From assembly GCA_964484515.1 (NCBI GenBank), contig CAZAGT010000276.1, forward strand, positions 1 to 7,065: 7,065 nucleotides of DNA. The letters run 5' to 3'. Origin of the DNA: CAZAGT01 sp964484515. Lineage in GTDB: Bacteria > Desulfobacterota > DSM-4660 > Desulfatiglandales > HGW-15. Under the pieces are notes generated by a model, which was not told the DNA's origin, searched no databases, and saw nothing but the letters and a program-made list of their open reading frames with translations. Below, in pieces: positions 1 to 4,920 of this stretch. How positions within the stretch are numbered: the stretch's first letter is position 1; every line of letters starts with the position of its first letter. The translations under genes and the position numbers were made by a program.

Positions 1-215
1 GTATATGAAAGGCTCAACTCGCAAGGCATGAGGCATAAGGAAAGAGAAGATGAAGAATCCTTTTGTTTCTGCCTCAAACCTCGGGCCTCAAACCGGAATA
101 TTCTTGCGCCTCGGTGAAAACCCTTGTGCGGCCTTGCTCAGAGGAAAAATGATTCATTTCCGAATTGGCCGCTGTCTGTTGCGGATCAGGCGGCTGTGAA
201 GGGAACGAACTAAGT
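1..215. other. Non-coding left edge with repeated short words
   Basis: I see no gene here. The stretch holds G/A-rich words (AAGGCATGAGGCATAAGG near 25-42) followed by their C/T-rich counterparts. The 10-mer GCCTCAAACC occurs twice, at 71-80 and 85-94. The same style of word (caaggc, ctcaagg, gaggc and complements) recurs at about 4536-4650 and 6891-7000, so this is probably the edge of a degenerate palindromic repeat. The segment also lies downstream of the minus-strand zinc-finger gene. I found no convincing intrinsic terminator for that gene. Confidence 0.5.
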
Positions 216-902
216 TCAGAGGGAGTCTTCTGAATCGTTCGGCGGGGGTTTATAGCCCTTGGTCCCACCCTGCTCAGGTTCGCTTAGTCCCGACTCTGTT
301 TCGTCCATCTCCATGAGGGAGGTTTCACCCATACTGGACCTCGGCACGAACGTTTCTGCTTGATCCAGGTCGGCCATATCGCCCCATGCTCTGGCTCGCT
401 CTTTTCCAACCGGACCGAAAGTCCTTTCGGCGAAACTCTTTCTGGAGTCGAGCTTCTCCAGGTCGGTCTGACAGGGTACACAGAGGGTCGCTTCGGGAAC
501 GATCATGAGCCGTTTCTGAGGGATGCGCTCGCCGCACTCTTCACACAAGCCGAATTCTTCGTCCATTTGAACTCGCTGGATAAGGGATTCGATTCTCTCC
601 AATTCCTCATTCTTCCGTTTGAGGAGACTGTAGTATCGCTGCGCCGAAATCTCACGTTCGGCCTGATCGAATTCTTCGATAACGTCTTCCAGGTGAAGGG
701 AATCCTCGTATTCGTTTTGGCTCCGACGCAGGCGGACAATAGCCTCTTCAACTTCGCTTTTCTTAGACATCAGGTTCTTGAGGAACTTCGATTGGGTTTT
801 CGGCTTCTTGGCTCTTTTTTGGGCACCTTTACTGGCAGAGGAGGAAGAGGAGGCAGCTCGTTTCTTGCCGGCACCTGACTTCGTCTGTTTCCTCGCGTTC
901 AT
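216..902 (-). CDS. DksA/TraR-type C4 zinc-finger protein with long N- and C-terminal tails
   Basis: The protein is 228 aa from the chosen ATG. Residues 1-40 are a Lys/Ala/Ser-rich basic tail. Residues ~45-115 are strongly helical and charged, as expected of the DksA coiled coil; the tip contains E76-x2-D79-x-A81, resembling the DxxDxA tip of DksA with Asp replaced by Glu at the first position. A C4 zinc finger follows at C120, C123, C141 and C144 (CxxC-x17-CxxC, the DksA spacing), preceded by MDEEFGLCEECGERI, typical of the family. About 60 mostly acidic residues follow, making it much longer than E. coli DksA (151 aa). DksA-family proteins insert the coiled coil into the RNA polymerase secondary channel and modulate initiation; that role is inferred here. 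ATG 900-902 lies 4 nt after GGAGG. ATG 903-905 or ATG 921-923 (adding MSLTGG) are alternatives. It is divergent from the 58-aa gene. Confidence 0.85.
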   Translation of the reverse strand: MNARKQTKSGAGKKRAASSSSSASKGAQKRAKKPKTQSKFLKNLMSKKSEVEEAIVRLRRSQNEYEDSLHLEDVIEEFDQAEREISAQRYYSLLKRKNEELERIESLIQRVQMDEEFGLCEECGERIPQKRLMIVPEATLCVPCQTDLEKLDSRKSFAERTFGPVGKERARAWGDMADLDQAETFVPRSSMGETSLMEMDETESGLSEPEQGGTKGYKPPPNDSEDSL

Positions 903-906
903 CATC

Positions 907-911
907 CCTCC
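907..911 (-). promoter_or_regulatory. Ribosome binding site of the zinc-finger gene
   Basis: GGAGG on the minus strand lies 1 nt before one ATG and 4 nt before the next. The very short spacing makes the start ambiguous. The second ATG (900-902) is favoured because it gives the more workable spacing and places the basic tail directly at the N-terminus. Confidence 0.45.
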
Positions 912-1024
912 GGTAAGGCTCATTACGGTCTTCAGATATGAGCGAAGAATTGTAATCACATTTAAATCGATGTCAATAGTGAAAAGGATGGCCCGCGGAG
1001 TCTTTGTCTGAGGGCATGGAAAGC

Positions 1025-1030
1025 AGGAGG
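1025..1030 (+). promoter_or_regulatory. Ribosome binding site setting the start of the 58-aa protein
   Basis: AGGAGG lies 6 nt upstream of ATG 1037. This selects that start over the in-frame TTG at 1004 and ATG at 1016, neither of which has a comparable site. Confidence 0.75.
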
Positions 1031-1036
1031 TGGGAG

Positions 1037-1213
1037 ATGAGTCGCTGTGAGAAATGCTCGTTTAGGGCACGCTATGATAAAAACCCACGTTCAATCCTAG
1101 GACGATTGTGGAAATGGCACATCGGGTGGTGTCCAGGCTGGAAGGCCTATCTCCGGTCTCTTACGGATGAGGAGCGCGAAAAGGTATCGGCTCGGTACGG
1201 CGCAGACCCGTAA
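1037..1213 (+). CDS. Small Cys/Trp-rich protein (58 aa), function unknown
   Basis: This small basic protein has a compact set of possible metal ligands: C4 and C7 (CxxC), H28 and C32, the last inside the run WKWHIGWCPGW. Four tryptophans lie between residues 25 and 35, and the C-terminus is a charged helix (SLTDEEREKVSARYG). There is no signal peptide or membrane segment, so it is probably cytoplasmic. I recognise the pattern (CEKCSFRA...NPRS.LGRLWKWH..WCPGWK.Y) as resembling an uncharacterised small protein seen in sulfate-reducing bacteria and methanogens; that is recollection, not a search result. CxxC...HxxxC could bind zinc or an Fe-S cluster (inference). It precedes the DUF362 gene by 214 nt on the same strand and is divergent from the DksA-like gene. 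The strong AGGAGG at proper spacing supports real translation. Confidence 0.8.
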   Translation: MSRCEKCSFRARYDKNPRSILGRLWKWHIGWCPGWKAYLRSLTDEEREKVSARYGADP

Positions 1214-1427
1214 GGTTTGATGGGGGAGCGCTTCCAGTCGTTGAGTGGGTCTCTGCGATGGACTCATGGAGGGCCTCATCGTCGAATATGTTTGACCCCC
1301 TATGGCTTTTTCAGTAGAGATGACGGCAGCGTGAACGGGTGACGCGGAGCTGTGGCGCAAGGCCTGGGAACGGCTATCGCACCTGACGCACGAGATCTCC
1401 GATTTGTGTTTTGAGGAAGAAGTAACC
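1214..1427 (+). other. Leader region between the small gene and the DUF362 gene
   Basis: I see no terminator or clear promoter. In the frame of the downstream gene, codons stay open from 1335, just after TGA 1332-1334, to the ATG at 1428. They read as a plausible helical peptide (DAELWRKAWERLSHL...) but have no ATG or GTG start. TTG 1404 is the only alternative start. It may be a decayed gene end or chance. Confidence 0.4.
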
Positions 1428-2588
1428 ATGAAGAACAAAGTCTATGTGGTTCGGTGTCCTGATTACGAGTCGACCGAAGAGAAACTCCGTGAACTATTCG
1501 ACATGATGGGCGGCATCGGCCGTTTTGCTGCCCCTGGCGAGAATATCATTCTTAAGGTCAATCTCCTAAGGGCTGCGAAACCGGAGGAGGCCGTGTCGAC
1601 GCACCCGGCCGTCGCCAGCGGAGTCGCCCGCATCGCTTCACAAGCCGGCTCCGTCCCCGTGATTGCCGACAGCCCCGGCGCGGGGTCCAAATACGACCAA
1701 AAGACATTGAAGAAAGTCTATGGCATCTGCGGAATGGATAAGGCCGCAGAGGAGGCAGGAGTGGAGGTCAACCTCGACACATCCTACCAGGCGGTCTCCT
1801 ATCCGGAGGGAAGCCTTATCAAGCATTTTGAGATCATCGAGCCGGTCATAAAGGCGGATGGAGTGTTCAACCTGTGCAAGTTGAAGACCCACCTCTTTAT
1901 GCGGATCACCGGGGCGGTGAAGAACAGTTTCGGCGTGATCCCCGGACTCACGAAACCAGGTTATCATGCCAAGCTTCGTGACACCGGACGCTTCGCCAAC
2001 ATGCTGCTCGATCTGGATAGGTATGTCTCGCCTCGCATTTCGATCATGGATGCGGTGGTCGCCATGGAGGGTGAGGGTCCCGGCGCGGGAGATCCTCGCC
2101 GGGTAGGTTTACTGCTCGCCTCTGAAAGTGCATTGGCCCTTGACGTTGTGGCAAGTGAAATCATCGGCCTCCCTTGGGAGAGGAACCCCATTTTGGTCGA
2201 GGCCGAGATGAAGGATTACCACCCTAACCATATCAGTCAGGTGGAAGTCCATGGCGCCGAGCTTCAAGAAATAAAGATCCCCGACTTTAAGTTCCCGGCG
2301 ACAATGCTCGAGGGCGATGGCCTCGGCCCGATGGCTTGGTGGGAGAGGGCCTTTAAGCCGATAATCAAACCCGGCATGTCGGTCAAACCGCGTGTCATAA
2401 AGGATCGATGTGTGGCCTGCGGAGCGTGTCACGAGGCTTGTCCCATGAATGCCATTACGATCGTCGATGAGGAATACGCGAAAATCGACGACAAAGAGTG
2501 CATTCGTTGTTATTGCTGCCATGAGATGTGTCCAAATGATGCGGTTGAGCTGCGTCGGGGTCTTCTCTATCGAATGATGCATGGTTAA
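1428..2588 (+). CDS. DUF362 domain protein with C-terminal 2x[4Fe-4S] ferredoxin domain
   Basis: The protein is 386 aa. Residues ~1-300 match the DUF362 fold as I know it: an N-terminal stretch with NIILKVNLL, then STHPAVASGVARIA, then IADSPGAGS, then KADGVFNLCKLKTH followed by TGAVKNSFGVIPG. The C-terminal ~65 residues hold two classic [4Fe-4S] motifs: C328, C331, C334, C338 (CVACGACHEACP) and C358, C361, C364, C368 (CIRCYCCHEMCP, with an extra Cys at 363). No signal peptide is visible, so it is probably a cytoplasmic iron-sulfur protein that carries electrons for an unknown partner. The DUF362 reaction is not generally established and I assign none. ATG 1428 is chosen because GAGGAAG (1413-1419) lies 8 nt upstream; the in-frame TTG at 1404 would add eight residues. 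It may be co-transcribed with the 58-aa gene. Confidence 0.9.
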   Translation: MKNKVYVVRCPDYESTEEKLRELFDMMGGIGRFAAPGENIILKVNLLRAAKPEEAVSTHPAVASGVARIASQAGSVPVIADSPGAGSKYDQKTLKKVYGICGMDKAAEEAGVEVNLDTSYQAVSYPEGSLIKHFEIIEPVIKADGVFNLCKLKTHLFMRITGAVKNSFGVIPGLTKPGYHAKLRDTGRFANMLLDLDRYVSPRISIMDAVVAMEGEGPGAGDPRRVGLLLASESALALDVVASEIIGLPWERNPILVEAEMKDYHPNHISQVEVHGAELQEIKIPDFKFPATMLEGDGLGPMAWWERAFKPIIKPGMSVKPRVIKDRCVACGACHEACPMNAITIVDEEYAKIDDKECIRCYCCHEMCPNDAVELRRGLLYRMMHG

Positions 2589-2713
2589 GATGATCAAGTC
2601 TCGAAAGTATTAACTGGCCGATGTTCCCGTATAAAAATTCGAGTATTACTTTATGTTTTTGGGAAGCTCATCATTCCCTGAGTTTCAATAAACCGAAAGG
2701 TTCAACGTTGATG
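2589..2713. other. Intergenic spacer after the DUF362 gene
   Basis: This is an AT-rich stretch between the DUF362 stop and the first palindromic element. It holds a weak GGGAA...TTCCC stem near 2660-2677 with no following T run. I find no gene or convincing terminator. Confidence 0.35.
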
Positions 2714-3008
2714 TAGAAAACCACGTTATGGGGACGTGGTCATGTTTCAGTGGCTATGCGGTGCAAGGCAGTATCATCGTCAAATCCGAAATTCGAATAT
2801 CGAAATCCGAAACAAATCCGAAGCCCGAATGTCCCAATGTCAGAAACAACTTGCCCTTATGATGATTATGGGTTGGAAAGATGCAGCACAGGATTTGGTT
2901 CATTTGGATTTTGATCATTCGAAATTGTTTCGGATTTAGGGTTTCGTGCTTCGAATTTGAGATATCAAAGCCGGAATTCCTTACGCACCCCTACGGGGTG
3001 ATTCCTTA
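2714..3008 (+). repeat. Palindromic MITE-like element, copy 1 (uninterrupted)
   Basis: This ~295-bp non-coding element recurs at 4261-4906. It starts with a hairpin (CCACGT...ACGTGG, 2721-2739) and ends near the small hairpin CCCCTACGGGG. Its core is a long imperfect palindrome: 2779-2822 pairs with 2918-2961 at about 33 of 44 positions, built from words such as ATCCGAAACAA and its complement TTGTTTCGGAT. The 74-nt tract 2779-2852 is identical to 4325-4398. The ends (TAGAAAAC and ATTCCTTA) are degenerate versions of the TAGGAAAC inverted ends of copy 2. No transposase is encoded, so mobility would need a transposase in trans (inference). It fills most of the gap between the DUF362 and OsmC genes. 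Similar CGAAATCCGAAAC palindromes are, from memory, common in environmental bacterial genomes. Confidence 0.85.
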
Positions 3009-3053
3009 AAGCCACGTCCTCTGAGCGGGAATTCTTTACTTAAGATGTCCTAT

Positions 3054-3058
3054 AGGAG
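3054..3058 (+). promoter_or_regulatory. Ribosome binding site of the OsmC-family gene
   Basis: AGGAG with a 6-nt spacer precedes ATG 3065 and fixes the start. It lies about 45 nt after the end of repeat copy 1. Confidence 0.7.
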
Positions 3059-3064
3059 TAGCCA

Positions 3065-3496
3065 ATGGGTGAGGGTATCGAGGCACATGTGGAGTATGTT
3101 TCAAATATGCGATTTGTGGGTGCAGCGAATTCGGCTCACTCGGTTGTGATGGATACCTCCGCGGCTGGTGGCGAAGGCACGGCGTCGAGGCCGATGGAAT
3201 TGCTGTTGGTGGCGCTTGGGGGATGTACGGGAATGGACGTTGTTTCGATCCTGCGCAAGATGCGGGTCAAATATGACGGCTTCAGGCTCGAGATAAAGGG
3301 TGAGCTCAATTCGGAGCATCCCAAGACCTTCAAACAAGTAGACCTTGTCTACCGATTTAGCGGTCGGGCCCTGGCAAAGGACAAGATCGAACGCGCCGTC
3401 GAGCTCTCCCAAGAAAGGTACTGCCCAATATCCGCGACCTTGAGGCCGACGGCCAACATCAGTTATCGAGTCGAAATCTCAGAACCCGAGGCATAG
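3065..3496 (+). CDS. OsmC/Ohr-family thiol peroxidase-like protein
   Basis: This 143-aa protein has the normal OsmC length. An N-terminal beta region is followed by the signature SRPMELLLVALGGCTGMDVV with the first Cys at C54, a central helix, and the second signature ERYCPISATL with C120. This Cys pair corresponds to the two active-site cysteines of OsmC/Ohr proteins, which reduce organic hydroperoxides through a Cys-Cys cycle, often with a dihydrolipoyl protein as reductant. The substrate here is not determinable. OsmC-like selenoproteins with Sec at the first signature Cys have been described. In this copy the codon is TGT, so it is the Cys form. It is cytoplasmic, with no signal peptide. 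It precedes the Sec-peroxiredoxin gene by 128 nt on the same strand, and the two are enclosed by direct repeats, suggesting a shared peroxide-defence role. Confidence 0.92.
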   Translation: MGEGIEAHVEYVSNMRFVGAANSAHSVVMDTSAAGGEGTASRPMELLLVALGGCTGMDVVSILRKMRVKYDGFRLEIKGELNSEHPKTFKQVDLVYRFSGRALAKDKIERAVELSQERYCPISATLRPTANISYRVEISEPEA

Positions 3497-3550
3497 GGCT
3501 TGGAAAAAACGGGCGTCAAGGGGAAAGGCGCGAGGCGCTCTGGAAAACAG

Positions 3551-3605
3551 CAAGGCTGTTGAAAAACCGAATCTTCAGAGGCTGATGGGCTTTTTCCGGG
3601 AGCCT
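3551..3605 (+). repeat. Short derivative resembling the fused ends of the nested MITE
   Basis: CTGTTGAAAAACCG and the following AGAGGCTGATGG resemble the left end of the element at 4401-4434. The adjoining GATGGGCTTTTTCCGGGAGCC resembles its right end (4728-4749), at about 17 of 22 positions. It therefore looks like a miniature with the middle deleted. GAAAAA (3561-3566) and TTTTTC (3591-3596) are complementary, so the transcript could form a stem just upstream of the peroxiredoxin ribosome site. Effect on expression is unknown. Confidence 0.5.
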
Positions 3606-3609
3606 CGGC

Positions 3610-3619
3610 AAGGAGGTGA
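3610..3619 (+). promoter_or_regulatory. Strong ribosome binding site of the Sec-peroxiredoxin gene
   Basis: AAGGAGGTGA is a near-perfect Shine-Dalgarno sequence, ending 5 nt before ATG 3625. It shows that translation begins well upstream of the in-frame TGA and not at the GTG at 3862. Confidence 0.85.
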
Positions 3620-3624
3620 AGGAG

Positions 3625-4233
3625 ATGGACGCGGCAATCGGTTTGAAGCTTGGAGATCGTGTACCGGATTTTGAGTTGGATACGTACGATCCGAATGAGT
3701 TGTATTTCGGAAAAGTCTCGTTCCAACAGCTAAAGCAGGATGGTAAGTGGACGATCCTCTTTTTCTACCCGGCCGATTTTACCTTCGTCTGAGCGACAGA
3801 GTTTTCCGCTCTGGCAGAGCGGAATGCCGATTTCAAGGAGCTGGGGGCCGAACTCCTCACGGTGAGCACGGATACCCAGTTCGTGCACATGGCCTGGCAG
3901 CAGAATGAAAAATCGCTGGCCAAGGTCAAGTTTCAGATGGCTGCCGATCCCACCGGGAAGCTGTCCAGGAGGTTCGGTGTCTATGATGAGGCCACGGGTC
4001 TTGCTTTGAGGGGCACCTTCATCATCAACCCGGAGGGGACCATCCTCAATTCGGAGGTGAATTTCTACAACCTGGGTCGGAACGTCGACGAGTTGATAAG
4101 AAAACTCAAGGCAAACCTCTATCTCTCGAAGCATAGCGACGAGGCCTGTCCGGCGCAATGGCGCGAGGAAGGGGATAAGACCCTGACGCCGTCACCAAAG
4201 CTCGTGGGAAAGGTTCACGAGGCCCTCGAATAA
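3625..4233 (+). CDS. Selenocysteine-containing AhpC/typical 2-Cys peroxiredoxin (TGA 3790-3792 = Sec56)
   Basis: The product is 202 aa when TGA at codon 56 is read as selenocysteine. The catalytic signature reads FYPADFTFV-U-ATE: P49, T53 and U56 fit the peroxiredoxin PxxxTxxC motif exactly, with UGA replacing the peroxidatic Cys codon. The other hallmarks are intact: the N-terminal GDRVPDFEL, the conserved Arg R129 in ALRGTFIINPEG, and the resolving Cys C175 in ACPAQW near the C-terminus. Length and order match the AhpC/Prx1 subfamily. The family reduces peroxides; Sec at the peroxidatic position would form a selenenic acid resolved by C175, probably recycled by a thioredoxin-like or AhpF-like reductant (inference). 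The residue after Sec is Ala rather than the usual Pro. Reading frame and codon pattern continue unchanged across the TGA, and a SECIS-like hairpin follows it. Conventional calling would leave only residues 80-202. It shares a repeat-bounded cassette with the OsmC gene. Confidence 0.93.
3790..3824 (+). promoter_or_regulatory. Bacterial SECIS element with its recoded UGA
   Basis: TGA is followed, 11 nt on, by a perfect 8-bp stem: TTCCGCTC (3804-3811) and GAGCGGAA (3817-3824) around the loop TGGCA. T3812 and A3816 could pair to leave a GGC triloop. The loop guanines lie 21-22 nt after the UGA, about where the GG of the E. coli fdhF SECIS apical loop sits. Bacterial SECIS elements lie within the coding sequence directly downstream of UGA and bind SelB, so position, stem length and loop G all fit. 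Confidence 0.85.
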
Positions 4234-4400
4234 TACCGACAGTAACACTCTATTTCGGCTTAGGAAACCACGTCCTTTGGACGTGGTCTCGTTGAGTGGT
4301 TATGTCCTATGGGGTGGTATTCGCGTCAAATCCGAAATTCGAATATCGAAATCCGAAACAAATCCGAAGCCCGAATGTCCCAATGTCAGAAACAACTTAC

Positions 4401-4749
4401 GAGACTGTCGAAAAACCGGCTTCTGAGAGGCTGATGGAAAATGCCCAGATGCAAGGCTTCCGAAACCGGGGACCCGCCCCGAAGGAGTGGGGACTGAGCC
4501 GAGCGAAGCGAAAGTAAAGAAATCCCGAGGAATGAGGCGCAAGTGAAAGGCGCGGGGCTCAAGGCACAAGACTCAAGGTTTAAGACAAAGACAGAAGATT
4601 TCAAAAAGTCTTCCCCTTCAGCCTTATACCTTCGACCTTTGACCTTTTGCGTACGCCGCAGTGACGAGGGATGAGGGTAACGCAGCCCTTCGGCTTCGCT
4701 CAGGGCCGTGAGCATGTCGAACGGCAGATGGGCGTTTTCCGACAACCTC
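4401..4749 (+). mobile_element. Nested 349-bp MITE with imperfect terminal inverted repeats and TAC target duplication
   Basis: The left end GAGACTGTCGAAAAAC (4401-4416) and right end GTTTTCCGACAACCTC (4734-4749) are inverted repeats matching at 13 of 16 positions. The element is flanked by TAC at 4398-4400 and 4750-4752. Deleting it with one TAC restores a sequence exactly colinear with repeat copy 1 across the junction, which pins down the boundaries. No transposase is encoded; short open frames inside have no recognisable domain. The interior has purine-rich words (GGCTCAAGGCACAAGACTCA) followed by pyrimidine-rich counterparts (~4536-4650), then a 61-bp module (4653-4713) repeated at the right edge of the window. 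Confidence 0.8.
4653..4721 (+). repeat. Conserved module with hairpin inside the nested MITE
   Basis: Positions 4653-4713 match 7005-7065 at 60 of 61 positions (G4682 versus A7034). The 3' part folds: TTCG...GCTCA (4689-4702) pairs with TGAGC...CGAA (4709-4721) around GGGCCG. This resembles, from memory, a widespread intergenic palindrome of the GCTCAGGGCCGTGAGC type. Confidence 0.75.
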
Positions 4750-4920
4750 TACACTAATGATGATGATGGGTTGGCAAGATGCGCCACAGGATTTGGTTCA
4801 TATGGATTTTGATCATTCGAAATTGTTTCGGATTTAGGGTTTCGTGCTTCGAAATTGAAATGTCCAAACCGGAAAATTTTGCGCTTCCCTAAGGGGATGT
4901 TTCCTAGTAGAGGCCTTCTC

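Larger units (their letters stand above)
4261..4906 (+). repeat. Palindromic MITE-like element, copy 2 (split by a nested insertion)
   Basis: This is the same element as 2714-3008 in the same orientation. Without the 352 bp of insertion plus duplicated target it is 294 bp, one base different from copy 1. Its termini are perfect 8-bp inverted repeats, TAGGAAAC at 4261-4268 and GTTTCCTA at 4899-4906. A perfect hairpin CCACGTCC-TTT-GGACGTGG follows the left end (4268-4286). It begins 27 nt after the peroxiredoxin stop and ends 14 nt before the stop of the convergent ThDP gene, so it almost fills the convergent gap. TA at both ends would suit a TA-targeting IS630/mariner-type transposase (inference). 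Confidence 0.85.

Noticed and set aside
149..167. Possible terminator GGAAA...TTTCC after the DksA-like gene
   Set aside because: The stem is only 5 bp, AT-rich and not followed by a T tract on the minus strand.
360..878. Plus-strand open frame of 172 codons
   Set aside because: It is antisense to the DksA-like gene, whose zinc finger and coiled coil identify the true strand.
2779..2852. CRISPR-like repeated ATCCGAAA words
   Set aside because: Word spacing is irregular and there are no equal-length spacers; the words form the arms of one long palindrome.
2736..2939. Plus-strand open frame of 67 codons
   Set aside because: It lies wholly within palindromic element copy 1 and has no ribosome site.
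3790..3792. TGA as a nonsense mutation making the peroxiredoxin a pseudogene
   Set aside because: It falls exactly on the catalytic Cys codon, the rest of the 202-codon frame is intact, and a SECIS-like hairpin follows at the right distance.
3862..4233. Independent 123-aa protein starting at GTG 3862
   Set aside because: It has no ribosome site and is the C-terminal part of the peroxiredoxin frame, beginning in the middle of the fold.
4296..4517. Plus-strand open frame of 73 codons
   Set aside because: It runs across repeat copy 2 into the nested MITE and its peptide reflects repeat words only.
4386..4745. Minus-strand open frame of 119 codons inside the nested MITE
   Set aside because: It follows the MITE inverted repeats and word repeats, with no domain resembling a transposase.
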